Notes: a model not told the origin generated them from the sequence alone. DNA of 64,000 bases from Domibacillus antri (GCF_001936625.1 NZ_MSDU01000003.1:124001-188000); one strand, 5' to 3'. Shown: positions 44,061 to 53,388, counted from the stretch's first letter. Numbers and translations: made by a program.

Positions 44061-44621
44061 TTAAATCGTTTTGTTTACTACTTGAAATTCAATTGATGCA
44101 TACTGTTTCAATTGAATATTTACGTCCCCCGGCTGATAATGAATAATCGGCTTGTTGGCGCGTGTGTTGTTTTCAACCGGCCGGACCTGTACGTCAATAG
44201 TGAGGACAGCCGGCTCGTAATTCAGTTTCACACTGCCATGTGATGGAATCAAACCGGGCTCTGTTTCATAGTTACGTGTCGAGTGGCGTGCAGCCTGGGC
44301 CACAATTGCATTGCGTCCTTTATACGGGTCGGCAAGTTCACGTCCTTCCGCGGCGCGCCGTCCGGTTCCTTCCAATGCTTTTCTCATGCCTTCCGCAGCC
44401 ATTTCCCGGGTACGCTGAAAAATGTGTTTCCGGTCCATATCCGCCCATGCCTGAGACTGGTCAATCGTCATCAAGCCGGCCTTTGTTTGAATCGTCATGT
44501 CGGCTTTCGGCTGCCAGATGTCAACCGATGCCGGCGGCTGCTGAATCGACTGACGGCCGGCTGTTGTCGTCATGCCAATTTGTGCTTTTGTCGTATGAAT
44601 TTGAATTGTGGAGATATTCAT
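44061..44621 (-). CDS. yviE: YviE family protein (DUF6470)
   Basis: A 186-residue protein with the conserved MTTTAGRQSIQQPPASVDIWQPKADMTIQT segment near residues 18-47 and a C-terminal YQPGDVNIQLKQYASIEF. It sits between flgL and fliW as in B. subtilis. Function unknown; length and position agree with YviE. GGAGG lies seven bases before the ATG. Confidence 0.85.
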   Translation of the reverse strand: MNISTIQIHTTKAQIGMTTTAGRQSIQQPPASVDIWQPKADMTIQTKAGLMTIDQSQAWADMDRKHIFQRTREMAAEGMRKALEGTGRRAAEGRELADPYKGRNAIVAQAARHSTRNYETEPGLIPSHGSVKLNYEPAVLTIDVQVRPVENNTRANKPIIHYQPGDVNIQLKQYASIEFQVVNKTI

Positions 44622-44636
44622 TTATGATGCCTCCCT

Positions 44637-45521
44637 TTAACGGAGATAATCCATCAATGTCGGCTGGATAATACGCGACGAAACAGACAGCGCTGCTTTA
44701 TGAACTGTTTCCTGTACGGTCAGTTCTGTTACCACTTTCTCAAAATCAATATCTTCATTTTCCGACAAGATGCGTGATGCGACGACTTCCTGCTCCGCCA
44801 ACCGCGAATCCATGAGTTCAATTCGGTTGTATCTGGCTCCAATAGCCGCACGCGCATTGGTGATGTTTGTCATTTTTCCGTCGAGATTATTAAGCAAGTT
44901 ACTCAAGTTTTCACCTGATGTACTTTCCTTATTTTTTGACAGCTCTGCAATCACATCGTCTACTGTATTAAACAAATCTCTTGAAAATACATCTGCTCCA
45001 CTGACGTTTACTTGAATATACACGCCTTTGGAAAGTTCAAGCTCGACAGCATTGTTATTTTCAGAGAATGTATTCGCTTCAAGATCCACTGGCTTATTCA
45101 ATGTTTCGGTACCATTGAATAAGTATTTATCGCCAAATTTTGTATTGGCCAGCTCAACAAGATGTTCTTTTAATTGTTCGATTTCCGCTTTAGCGGACTG
45201 GCGCTGTTCCGCATTATACGTGTCATTCGATGTTTGGACGACGAGTTCGCGGACACGCTGAAGCGCAAGACTTGCTTTGTCGAGTGATGAATCGGAGTTT
45301 TCAACCCAGTTATACGCTTCACCAAAGTTGCGGCGGAATTGCTCCACTTCCACAAGGCTGCGGCGATATGCAATACCTTTCATGGCAATCACCGGATCAT
45401 CAGAAGGACGATTAATTTTTTTTTGCGTAGCTACTTGTGTATTTAATGTATCAAGACGCTCCAGACTGGATGTTAAGTTTTTCAGCATATTGGATGACAG
45501 CATTGATTGTGTTACGCGCAT
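44637..45521 (-). CDS. flgL: Hook-filament junction protein FlgL (HAP3)
   Basis: A 294-residue flagellin-like junction protein. N-terminal MRVTQSMLSSNMLKNLTSSLERL and C-terminal LTVQETVHKAALSVSSRIIQPTLMDYLR helices form the D0 coiled coil. It joins FlgK to the filament. Sixteen bases downstream of flgK. Confidence 0.95.
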   Translation of the reverse strand: MRVTQSMLSSNMLKNLTSSLERLDTLNTQVATQKKINRPSDDPVIAMKGIAYRRSLVEVEQFRRNFGEAYNWVENSDSSLDKASLALQRVRELVVQTSNDTYNAEQRQSAKAEIEQLKEHLVELANTKFGDKYLFNGTETLNKPVDLEANTFSENNNAVELELSKGVYIQVNVSGADVFSRDLFNTVDDVIAELSKNKESTSGENLSNLLNNLDGKMTNITNARAAIGARYNRIELMDSRLAEQEVVASRILSENEDIDFEKVVTELTVQETVHKAALSVSSRIIQPTLMDYLR

Positions 45522-45537
45522 TTCACTTCACCTCTTT

Positions 45538-47274
45538 TTAACGGCCGGCAACGCCCATGCCATTAATAATTTTATCAAGCATTTCATCCACAATGGTAAT
45601 ATTCCGCGCCGCCGCGTTATAGGCGTGCTGGAATTTAATTAAATTCGTCATTTCTTCATCAAGTGAAACAGATGACATGGACTGGCGGTTCGTTTCAACT
45701 GATTCACGCAAAATTCCCGTGTTCTGCTCCATTCGAAGCGCCTGCCCGGAATCAACACCAAGCCGCCCTATTACGCCTTCATAAAAAGAATTGACAGATC
45801 CGCTAGTAATCGGCAGATTCATCCCGGCTATATTGACTGAACCGCCGCCTATCAATTCAACAGTCGTCTGATTTAACAGCATCGAAGAGACATTTGCAAG
45901 GTTCAGCGCGTTTCTCCCATCACCAGCATCCCCTGAAACAGAAGCAGCAATATCTGCTCCCGTCACACCTGCTGTTAATTGAATCGCGCTTGCCGCTCCT
46001 TTATAGCTCGTCGTTGTGATAGCCGGAGGACCATCAAACGAAAAAAGTTCTTTGGCCGCGGTTGTTTGATCTAAATCTTTTCCATGTGCATGAACAGCAT
46101 TGAAAACCGCAGCCAGCGTAACCGCAAGCTGGTCCAGTTCATCCAGCATATCCGGATAAATGCCCTTTATCTCTGTTGCAGCCGAGGTTTTTTTATATCC
46201 ATATCCTTCAACCAATCCGCGCAGTTCTCCTTGCGCGAATGTAGGAAGGCCCGTCGTATCGTCGGCAAAATCAATTGAATTTACTGTACTTTTTGCTGAC
46301 CCATCAGCATTAGTATAGGAAACATCTGCCGGAGGAGAGCCTGCTGTTGTATCACCAAGTGTTGCTGCTACCCATTCTCCTGAACCATTTTTCATAAATA
46401 CTTCGACTCCTGAAATACCGGTATTCACGTCCGGCACTCCATTCATCATTTTATTATCCGCTGTATTTTTAAATCCAATCTGGAAGTATTTATCGTCTTC
46501 AATAATTTTCACTTTCGATCCATCCGCATTCATCATGCTGACTTCATATACACCTTCCGCTATTTCCATGGCGTTTCCGCCGCTTTTAACTTGTGTTACC
46601 TCGAGAGCGAAGTATTGAGAGAGTTCATCAACAAGAAGATCCCGCTGATCATAAAGATCATTTGGCAAGTAGCCATTTGGCTCGATTTTTTTAATTTGCT
46701 GGTTAATGTCGTGCAATTTTGCGATGGCGGCATTGGCTGCCTTTATTGTTACATTTACTTGATTTCCAAAGTCTAATTGAACGGATTTTAAGGAATCAGA
46801 CATGTAATTGAACGTATCTGTCACCGACTGTATTCGTTCGATAACGACACCGCGCGCTCCTTCATTTTCCGGAGCACCGGCTAGATCCTGCAGCGACTGC
46901 CACATTTCAGACATAACCGCCGCAAGACCATCTTCCGTCGGTTCATTCACTATGTCCTCCACTTTTGTTAACGCGTCTGAACGCGCACTCCAGTAGCCAA
47001 GCTTCGTATTTTCTCCACGGTATTGCTGATCAATAAAAGAATCCCTAATACGCTGTACGGAAGCTGCTTCTACACCTGTACCCATTTGGCCAGGAATATT
47101 TGGTCTATTTAATCCAACAGCAGGATACGGTTCAGTCGTTTGAAAATTCACACGCTGGCGTGAATACCCTGGAGTATTCGCATTGGATATATTATGGCCG
47201 GTCACATACAAGGCGCTTTGCTGCGTATACATGCCGCGTTTTGCGACTTCCAATCCCATAAAGGTTGATCTCAT
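45538..47274 (-). CDS. flgK: Hook-associated protein FlgK (HAP1)
   Basis: A 578-residue FlgK. The N-terminal LYVTGHNISNANTPGYSRQRV is the rod/hook signature and the C-terminal LIKFQHAYNAAARNITIVDEMLDKIING is the matching D0 helix. It connects the hook to FlgL. Longer than B. subtilis FlgK (507 residues), with the excess in the variable middle (about 270-480). Confidence 0.96.
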   Translation of the reverse strand: MRSTFMGLEVAKRGMYTQQSALYVTGHNISNANTPGYSRQRVNFQTTEPYPAVGLNRPNIPGQMGTGVEAASVQRIRDSFIDQQYRGENTKLGYWSARSDALTKVEDIVNEPTEDGLAAVMSEMWQSLQDLAGAPENEGARGVVIERIQSVTDTFNYMSDSLKSVQLDFGNQVNVTIKAANAAIAKLHDINQQIKKIEPNGYLPNDLYDQRDLLVDELSQYFALEVTQVKSGGNAMEIAEGVYEVSMMNADGSKVKIIEDDKYFQIGFKNTADNKMMNGVPDVNTGISGVEVFMKNGSGEWVAATLGDTTAGSPPADVSYTNADGSAKSTVNSIDFADDTTGLPTFAQGELRGLVEGYGYKKTSAATEIKGIYPDMLDELDQLAVTLAAVFNAVHAHGKDLDQTTAAKELFSFDGPPAITTTSYKGAASAIQLTAGVTGADIAASVSGDAGDGRNALNLANVSSMLLNQTTVELIGGGSVNIAGMNLPITSGSVNSFYEGVIGRLGVDSGQALRMEQNTGILRESVETNRQSMSSVSLDEEMTNLIKFQHAYNAAARNITIVDEMLDKIINGMGVAGR

Positions 47275-47286
47275 AGTTTTTCTCTC

Positions 47287-47724
47287 CTATACTTTCGAGT
47301 CGAAAAGCGGTCCGGAAGCAGGTCTTACATCATCTCCGTCCGGCGCATATGTGCCAGCATCAGGCGGAGCAAGCAAATCCAGCTGCAGCTGAACGAATTG
47401 AAATGACTGTTCAACCAGTTCAAAATTCAAAGCATTCACTTCTTTTAGCTGCAACAGCACCCCAATTAACTCATCGCGGATGCATTCGACATGCTTTTGT
47501 TCGTCCGGCGGCAGTGACGGCAATATATCACTGACTGTCTCATCCGATTCACCCATTCGTCTTTTTTCCAGAATGGTGATGGCTCCGACATGCTTTTGCT
47601 CTTCCCGGACAATTTTGTTCAAATTGTCCATATTGTTTTGTTTGATCGCGTCCGTTTTTAAGTGAGCGAGCTGCAGCAGGCTTTTATGAAGCGACAGCTG
47701 TTTCTCAAGCGTCTCCAAAAGCAT
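47287..47724 (-). CDS. flgN: Flagellar export chaperone FlgN (YvyG)
   Basis: A 145-residue helical chaperone of the FlgN family, LLETLEKQLSLHKSLLQLAHLKTDAI opening. It escorts FlgK and FlgL to the export gate. Twelve bases before flgK. In B. subtilis this gene directly follows flgM; here six kilobases of extra genes lie between them. Confidence 0.9.
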   Translation of the reverse strand: MLLETLEKQLSLHKSLLQLAHLKTDAIKQNNMDNLNKIVREEQKHVGAITILEKRRMGESDETVSDILPSLPPDEQKHVECIRDELIGVLLQLKEVNALNFELVEQSFQFVQLQLDLLAPPDAGTYAPDGDDVRPASGPLFDSKV

Positions 47725-47738
47725 GAGCGCTCCTCCTT

Positions 47739-48182
47739 TTACGTGTAAATATTGATAAGCAATCCTTGAATTTCTCCGACCTGCTGTAAAAGATCAAGCT
47801 GTGACTTTTCTTTATTAATGACATCATTCGCCAGCTGTGTCAGCCGGCTGTCGACTTCTTTGACAATTTTATATATTTTTGTCCGTCCGCGCCGGTTAAA
47901 GCCCCGCTGCTCCTCTAATTGAAGTCCGCTATTTACTGCTTCTTCCATAAATTCCTTAACCATTTTTTTATATTTGCGCAGGTCGTCAATCGTCCGGTGC
48001 TCGGCCAGCTTTTCTCCTTGCGCTTCGATGTCCTTCATCATACCGTTCATTTTTTCAAGTGCGGCATTTTGACGCTTATTAGCGATTACATCGGTAAAAG
48101 TCACAGATGCTTTAGCCAGTTCCTCTTTTCGCTCAGTGCGGGATGGGGATACTTTATTTATGCGCTGTATTTCCATTGTCAT
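47739..48182 (-). CDS. YaaR family protein (DUF327)
   Basis: A 147-residue helical, soluble protein resembling B. subtilis YaaR (KMVKEFMEEAVNSGL and GRTKIYKIVKEVDSRLTQLANDVI segments). In B. subtilis yaaR is elsewhere on the chromosome. Here it lies 13 bases after the third flagellin and 14 bases before flgN, which points to a flagellar role. Function unknown. Confidence 0.8.
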   Translation of the reverse strand: MTMEIQRINKVSPSRTERKEELAKASVTFTDVIANKRQNAALEKMNGMMKDIEAQGEKLAEHRTIDDLRKYKKMVKEFMEEAVNSGLQLEEQRGFNRRGRTKIYKIVKEVDSRLTQLANDVINKEKSQLDLLQQVGEIQGLLINIYT

Positions 48183-48195
48183 TCACCCCGTTTGA

Positions 48196-49956
48196 TTATT
48201 GAAGAAGCTGCAGCACACCCTGCGGAAGCTGATTTGCCTGCGCCAGCATCGCCTGTCCGGCCTGATTCAGAATGTTATTCCGCGTAAATTGTGTCATCTC
48301 TTTTGCCATATCAAGGTCGCGGATACGCGATTCGGATGCGGTTAAGTTTTCAGCAGCTGTTTGAAGGTTAGTTGTCGTATGCTCCAGACGGTTTTGAATG
48401 GCCCCAAGCTTGCTTCGTTCCGTGGAAACAAGACGAATGGCATTATCGAAAATAGTAATCGCCTGTTCAGCACCGGAAGTTGTGCTCACATTCACACCTT
48501 TGACAGCTTCTACGCCTACCGCCGTAGTATCTATACGATTTTCTTTTCTGCCGATTCCTAACGATGATGCATCCATTACATTAAATCTCAAAGACAGCCG
48601 CTCTTTTTCATTTGCTCCGATTTGAAATCCTAAAGTTAATTCATGCTCAATCGCTGTTTCGTAGTCGTTGTCCTTTAATCTGAACTCAAGACCGTTTGAA
48701 CCGCCATCGTCAGTCCGAATAGTACTTAACGTTATAGCATTTTTAGAAATCGTCATTAAATGACCGGATGCAATAGCCCCACTGCTTTGAGCTGTAGTAA
48801 AGCCACTTTTTATTTTCGTTAATAATGATGAGATGGTTAAGCCCGATTCCGTGACATCAATTGTCAGTTTCCCAGATGAATAAGCCACACCTAATGTGCC
48901 AAAATAAATCGTCAATCCATCCATCTTTAATTCATCTCCAGCCGATGGAAGGTCGTTAAAAGAAAGAGTAGCATTCTTAGGGGTGTCTGATGTCATACTT
49001 GCACCTAATGTAGTTGTACCACTCGTTGTGTACGGGTTCTTAAAACTAACACTGCCGGATAATGAAGTTGAAACAGCTTCATTATCCCCTATCATATTTT
49101 GTACATCTGCAGGGGACATGGGCTGAGTTGTTTCAAGCTTTAAGACTCCACTGTTGACTGCTCCGGAAGAGGCCATTGCTGTCGAAAAATTAAACAGCGG
49201 GTCCTCCTTGTCTATAGCCGCTCCAAGCGCGGTGATCAATTTATTAATATTAGCTGCTTTGCTTGCCTGCGTTCCGGAATTGGACCACGATGCAATGTCG
49301 ACAGCTATTCTTCCAAATGTCACATTACCAGAACCATTTGTATTAACTTCGTATGTTTTACCATTAATGATAAATGTTTGTCCGTCGATTGCTCCGCCGG
49401 ACAATGCGCCTGCCCCGCTAGAAAATTCAATATTTACTTTTGCCGGTTTAGTTGGTCTGGATGTAATCGTTCCGGACCATATTCCTCCTGATCCAGCATA
49501 AGCGACTTCATTTGAATTAATTTCGGCAAATGCCTGCTTTTGGCTGCTGAATAATACTTTTTGGTTAAATTGTGTCGTTTTTGCAATCCGGTCGATTTCA
49601 TATGTGAGCTGATCGATTTCATCTTGAATGACTTGACGATCTGTATCTTCTAGTGTTCCATTTGAAGCCTGGACCGCCAATTCACGCATCCGCTGTAAAA
49701 TCGCATGCGTAGACGAAAGGGCGCCTTCTGCTGTTTGAATAAGTGAAATGGCATCCAATGCATTTCGTTCCGCCATTTCAAGACCGCGGATTTGCGAGCG
49801 CATCTTTTCAGAGATGGCGAGCCCCGCCGCGTCGTCCGCCGCGCGGTTGATGCGAAGACCTGAAGATAGTTTTTCTAAGCTTTTGGATGTGGCGTTATGT
49901 GTGCTATTCAAGTTGCGGTAGGCATTTAACGCCTGTATATTGTGGTTAATTCTCAT
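48196..49956 (-). CDS. Second flagellin, paired with its own FliS
   Basis: A 586-residue flagellin. N-terminus NHNIQALNAYRNLNSTHNATSKSLEKL and C-terminus QFTRNNILNQAGQAMLAQANQ. The core domains differ clearly from the two tandem flagellins at 39-43 kb, and its Ser/Thr-rich insert (about 170-470) is unrelated. It lies inside the flgM-to-flgN gap, three bases after a fliS-like gene, and has no sigma-D promoter of its own. ATG 49956 with GGGGAAG ahead. Probably a minor or alternative filament protein. Confidence 0.93.
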   Translation of the reverse strand: MRINHNIQALNAYRNLNSTHNATSKSLEKLSSGLRINRAADDAAGLAISEKMRSQIRGLEMAERNALDAISLIQTAEGALSSTHAILQRMRELAVQASNGTLEDTDRQVIQDEIDQLTYEIDRIAKTTQFNQKVLFSSQKQAFAEINSNEVAYAGSGGIWSGTITSRPTKPAKVNIEFSSGAGALSGGAIDGQTFIINGKTYEVNTNGSGNVTFGRIAVDIASWSNSGTQASKAANINKLITALGAAIDKEDPLFNFSTAMASSGAVNSGVLKLETTQPMSPADVQNMIGDNEAVSTSLSGSVSFKNPYTTSGTTTLGASMTSDTPKNATLSFNDLPSAGDELKMDGLTIYFGTLGVAYSSGKLTIDVTESGLTISSLLTKIKSGFTTAQSSGAIASGHLMTISKNAITLSTIRTDDGGSNGLEFRLKDNDYETAIEHELTLGFQIGANEKERLSLRFNVMDASSLGIGRKENRIDTTAVGVEAVKGVNVSTTSGAEQAITIFDNAIRLVSTERSKLGAIQNRLEHTTTNLQTAAENLTASESRIRDLDMAKEMTQFTRNNILNQAGQAMLAQANQLPQGVLQLLQ

Positions 49957-49959
49957 CGA

Positions 49960-50400
49960 TTACTTCCCCGTTTCGAGTGTATTTGTCGGCTGATCTTCGA
50001 CGATGACGTGTTGTTCGTAGACATTTTGTTTTCGTTTCACGGGCGCTTTTGCCGTCGCGGTTTTCAGTGCTTCATTCCAGGCGTCGGACAGCATTTGAAA
50101 CAGGTTCTCCGCTTCACGCAGTTTGGCCGCATCCTTCTGCAGATTGGCCTGTATGACAGCGTCAGCGATATAGTTGTAAACAGCGTCAAGCTGGTCGGCA
50201 ATGATGCCGGCTTCGTAATTGATGCCGGCTCCGAGCCGCTCAAGAATATCGTTAATTTTTTGCATGGAACGATTCGCTTCGACAAGTCTGCCTTCTTTTA
50301 AAAAGGCTTGGGCGCTTTCGAATTGATTAAGTCCTGCTTCATATAGGAGCGCCGTAATTTGCTGCGGCGTTTTTTGGTAGATCATTTCTTTTGTTATCAC
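49960..50400 (-). CDS. Second FliS-like flagellin chaperone
   Basis: A 146-residue FliS-family protein: IYQKTPQQITALLYEAGLNQFESAQ opening and the ADQLDAVYNYIADAVIQANLQKD helix. It is divergent from the main FliS (19390-19788). Its stop is three bases before the second flagellin, so a dedicated chaperone for that flagellin is inferred. A GTG start with GAGGTGG six bases ahead is chosen over an ATG seven codons upstream that lacks a ribosome site. Confidence 0.85.
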   Translation of the reverse strand: MITKEMIYQKTPQQITALLYEAGLNQFESAQAFLKEGRLVEANRSMQKINDILERLGAGINYEAGIIADQLDAVYNYIADAVIQANLQKDAAKLREAENLFQMLSDAWNEALKTATAKAPVKRKQNVYEQHVIVEDQPTNTLETGK

Positions 50401-50444
50401 GTGTTTCCACCTCATTATCATGTATCGGCAAATTTTGCCGGACT

Positions 50445-50729
50445 TTAATACGTGGATTCCATTTCTTCAATTAAAATCAACATTTCGGCGATGACCGAAT
50501 ATAGCTGCGGCGGAATTGAGTCGCCGAGATCGATGTCTAACAGTTCGGATAAAAGCGACGAATCCTGTTCCATCGGGATGCCGTGCTGATCCGCCAGCTC
50601 AAGGATTTTAGCGGCAAGCGCACCCTTTCCTTGTGCGACAACGGTCGGAGCGCTTCCTTCCTCATAACGGATGACCGCGGCAGATGGCCCGTTCATCTTG
50701 CGACGGTTGATCTGGTTATAATAGCTCAT
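50445..50729 (-). CDS. FlhB cytoplasmic-domain-like protein (YlqH type)
   Basis: A 94-residue protein like the C-terminal cytoplasmic domain of FlhB, without its membrane part. AAVIRYEEGSAPTVVAQGKGALAAKILELADQHGIP aligns with FlhB-C, but the NPTH autocleavage site is replaced, as in YlqH. Such stand-alone proteins can partly substitute for FlhB-C in export specificity. It overlaps the FliK-like gene by four bases, the same pairing as B. subtilis ylqG-ylqH. Confidence 0.85.
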   Translation of the reverse strand: MSYYNQINRRKMNGPSAAVIRYEEGSAPTVVAQGKGALAAKILELADQHGIPMEQDSSLLSELLDIDLGDSIPPQLYSVIAEMLILIEEMESTY

Positions 50730-52903
50730 ATCGTAAAATCAAACCCTTTCGCACTTGACGTTGATTCGGCTTTTTTCGTTTCCGCCTTCTGTTCTGCATT
50801 CTGAAAAGCGCTGAATTGGACGGCGCCGACACGGTAGCCGACGTCGGACAATCGATCTTTTAATACCGCGGTGAGCGGCTCCATTTTTTGCTGGAAGTCT
50901 TCTTTGTCATTTTGCACTTTCACCGATAAATTCCGATCGGCGGATGAGATGGTGATGCCGACCGGACCAAGTTTTTTCGTTTCGAATAGAAAGTGGATAG
51001 AGCAGTTTTCCCAGTCGACCTGCTGGCCGCCGCTTTTTGACCGGATAAAAACGTTCACATTTTCCGCCTGTCCGCCGAGCAAAAATGGCAGTGACATCAT
51101 CATCGACTGCAGACCGGATTCTGGTTTACTTAAAAGCTGCTGGCCGGTTAAATTCGTGGATGCCTGTTCACCGGACTGCTGGCCCATTGTCGCGAGAAGT
51201 GCCTGCTTGACCGCGTTCGGTATTTCCGCTTTTCCTTTTAATAATGCCGCCGCCTGCTCATGTTCGTAGTTAAGCCCCGCCGCGCGGACGAGTTCAAAAG
51301 CGCTGCGGGCCGTCGGCGTGTCATAAAGTCCCGCCATGGCGCCGGCGAGAACGCGCGGTGCCGTATCGGCTGTTTCCTGCATGATCATATGCATGACTCG
51401 GGCATCCGTCGGCTTAAATATCACTTTTTCAATGAGCGCTTTCACTTCCGCTACGATTCGGGCAGCCTGCTGTGTATCGCCTTTTGTGAGAAGCTTTCGC
51501 GCTTCCGCGAGCTGGCCTGATGCCTGCATAAGCTGCTTTTCTGTTTTCATATCGGTATACAGCATAAAATCGCCTTTTAAAATGGCGTTGTCGAGTGTTT
51601 TAATGGCCGTTTCAATGACCAGTTTTGCCTGCAGCACCGCTTTTTGATTCAAAAATAATTCTGTCGTCTGCAGGTTCCGGGTAATATCCCTCTTAAAGCT
51701 TTTAAAGTCAATAGCGGACTGTGACATTTTTTCCGTAATCCGCGTCACAAGAACGTCTTTTGAAGCTGGCGGCACCTGCGCGAATAATTCATCCGGAACA
51801 ATTGGCGCCGCCTGCGTCGCGGGCGGGGGAATAAGCGGTTCCACTGCTTTCATAAGCTCCCCCCGCGCGGCCATTTCTTTTCCTGAAAGGAAAAGGGCTT
51901 CTGCTTTTTCAAACGAGGAATTCAATTCCGGCATCGTCTCTTTTAAATGAACGAGAACACGTTCAAACAATGGTTCCTTTTGAATCAGCTGCGCCGCTTT
52001 TTGAGCGGGTCCCGGTTCTGTTTGTTCCGTTTCCGGGATAGTGATACCGGACTCCGGGAGGGCTGATGTCAATTTTGTTTGCGCCATATCAGCAAGCTGA
52101 AGAGCTTCTGCCATCGGCTTCATTGCCGCGGCCCGGTCGCCCGCAAATAAGGTGCGCAGCGCTTTCACAATATCCTGAACCGGCGCGTTTTGTTCCAGCT
52201 TGCGGGAAAGTTCGGCCAGCAACGTGTTATCAGGCTGCTGCTTTAACAGCGTTTGTACAGCCTCTGTGACTTTTTGTTTAGCGGCATTATTGAGCACTTC
52301 CACTTCCATGGCAGCCGCTCGTTCAAGCAGTTTCGCGGCTGGAATGTTGTTTGCTTCAGCCATTTTTTTCAATACGGCAGCTGTTTCCGCCGACATTCCG
52401 TTTTGCTTCACTAACGTTTCAATCTGCTTGACAATATCCTCCGGAAGTTCAGCGGACTTGACCATATTTACGGCTTCCTGCACGCGCCCGAGCTGCAGCG
52501 CTTTTTCGATTGCGGCACGCGTATTTTGAGGGAAAGGAATACCGGACTCTTTCAGCCACGCCGCTGCTTCTTTGCCGAACGGGACACCCGTCGTAGCCGC
52601 ATGGACCGCCTTCAATTTTGATTCATCAGGCATAATTCCTTTATCCGCGAGCGCTTTAACGGTTGTGAGTTTTTCGGCTTCAGTACCTGGAGCCGTTTCC
52701 ATAAAGCTTTTAACCGCCTGTGCCCCTTCTTTCGTGAGCGTGATTCCTTTTTCTGAAAATGCGGCGAGTTCCGGCGGCTGTTTCGCTGTGTTCGATGCCG
52801 CTGCTGTATTTGAATGACCCGCTGCCGGTGCGGCGATTTCTCCTTGAACCGGGGCTGCTCCAGGTTGAAATGGCAGAGCAGTGCGGTCTGACTGAATTTT
52901 CAT
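50726..52903 (-). CDS. FliK/YlqG-like hook-length control domain protein
   Basis: A 725-residue Ala/Gln/Lys-rich protein. The C-terminal domain (about 620-705, SIHFLFETKKLGPVGITISS and SVKVQNDKEDFQQKM) resembles the Flg_hook domain of FliK. The long N-terminal part is helical and low in complexity, like a molecular ruler. It is coupled to the FlhB-C-like gene (four-base overlap). FliK and FlhB-C together switch export from hook to filament; here they may serve the second flagellin. ATG 52903 with GGAG eight bases ahead. Confidence 0.75.
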   Translation of the reverse strand: MKIQSDRTALPFQPGAAPVQGEIAAPAAGHSNTAAASNTAKQPPELAAFSEKGITLTKEGAQAVKSFMETAPGTEAEKLTTVKALADKGIMPDESKLKAVHAATTGVPFGKEAAAWLKESGIPFPQNTRAAIEKALQLGRVQEAVNMVKSAELPEDIVKQIETLVKQNGMSAETAAVLKKMAEANNIPAAKLLERAAAMEVEVLNNAAKQKVTEAVQTLLKQQPDNTLLAELSRKLEQNAPVQDIVKALRTLFAGDRAAAMKPMAEALQLADMAQTKLTSALPESGITIPETEQTEPGPAQKAAQLIQKEPLFERVLVHLKETMPELNSSFEKAEALFLSGKEMAARGELMKAVEPLIPPPATQAAPIVPDELFAQVPPASKDVLVTRITEKMSQSAIDFKSFKRDITRNLQTTELFLNQKAVLQAKLVIETAIKTLDNAILKGDFMLYTDMKTEKQLMQASGQLAEARKLLTKGDTQQAARIVAEVKALIEKVIFKPTDARVMHMIMQETADTAPRVLAGAMAGLYDTPTARSAFELVRAAGLNYEHEQAAALLKGKAEIPNAVKQALLATMGQQSGEQASTNLTGQQLLSKPESGLQSMMMSLPFLLGGQAENVNVFIRSKSGGQQVDWENCSIHFLFETKKLGPVGITISSADRNLSVKVQNDKEDFQQKMEPLTAVLKDRLSDVGYRVGAVQFSAFQNAEQKAETKKAESTSSAKGFDFTI

Positions 52904-52940
52904 CCTCTGGACTCCTTTCCTATTTGTATGCATAAAGAAA

Positions 52941-52969
52941 GATCGCCCGGAGTGGTCTCGTGGGCGATC
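52941..52969 (-). terminator. Terminator-like hairpin between flgM and the inserted block
   Basis: GATCGCCC/GGGCGATC perfect 8-bp stem followed by TTTCTTT on the minus strand. Read-through here would set expression of the whole flagellar operon downstream. Confidence 0.7.
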
Positions 52970-52972
52970 CGG

Positions 52973-53242
52973 TTATGACTGTCCATAAAAGTTGAGCATG
53001 GCTTTCGCCGTCGCTTTGGCATCCGGTTTGTATGTGCCCTCTGCGACCTGTTCTTTCAGAAGCGCGATTTTTTCGCGGCGTTCAGCTAGTAGTCGTGTTG
53101 AGTCCTGCATCTCTTTAGCGGCGTTTGAAATTTCCAATTTATCGCCTGCTGCTGCGCTGGCATTTTTTGCAGCGTCCGCTTTTTTCAGCTGCTTCTGATA
53201 CGGATTCACACCGTTCAGCCCAGGTGTATGATTAATCTTCAT
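52973..53242 (-). CDS. flgM: Anti-sigma-D factor FlgM
   Basis: An 89-residue FlgM, near the usual 88. N-terminus KINHTPGLNGVNPYQKQ and the sigma-binding C-terminal half DSTRLLAERREKIALLKEQVAEGTYKPDA. FlgM holds sigma-D inactive until the hook is complete. It has a perfect sigma-D promoter 42 bases ahead (autoregulation) and a hairpin terminator directly after. GAGGG lies about eight bases before the ATG. Confidence 0.95.
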   Translation of the reverse strand: MKINHTPGLNGVNPYQKQLKKADAAKNASAAAGDKLEISNAAKEMQDSTRLLAERREKIALLKEQVAEGTYKPDAKATAKAMLNFYGQS

Positions 53243-53284
53243 ATCCGTATCCCTCGCTTTCTGCATTTATCTACTGTGCTTCTT

Positions 53285-53311
53285 ATATCGGCAGGATGAC
53301 GATAATGTTTA
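53285..53311 (-). promoter_or_regulatory. sigma-D promoter of flgM
   Basis: Minus strand TAAA (53308-53311), 15 bases, GCCGATAT (53285-53292): a full consensus match, with the spacer end ATCCT shared with the flaG promoter. Confidence 0.93.
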
Positions 53312-53364
53312 ATATGAAATATTTCGCGGTTTTTAAAGAGTGATTTTCTCCCATGGACAATAAA

Positions 53365-53388
53365 AAAACCCGCCGGCCGGCAGGTTTT
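53365..53388 (-). terminator. Intrinsic terminator of the comF-yvyF operon
   Basis: AAAACC/GGTTTT around a GCCGGCCGGC core, followed by a T run on the minus strand; it overlaps the yvyF stop. Confidence 0.8.
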
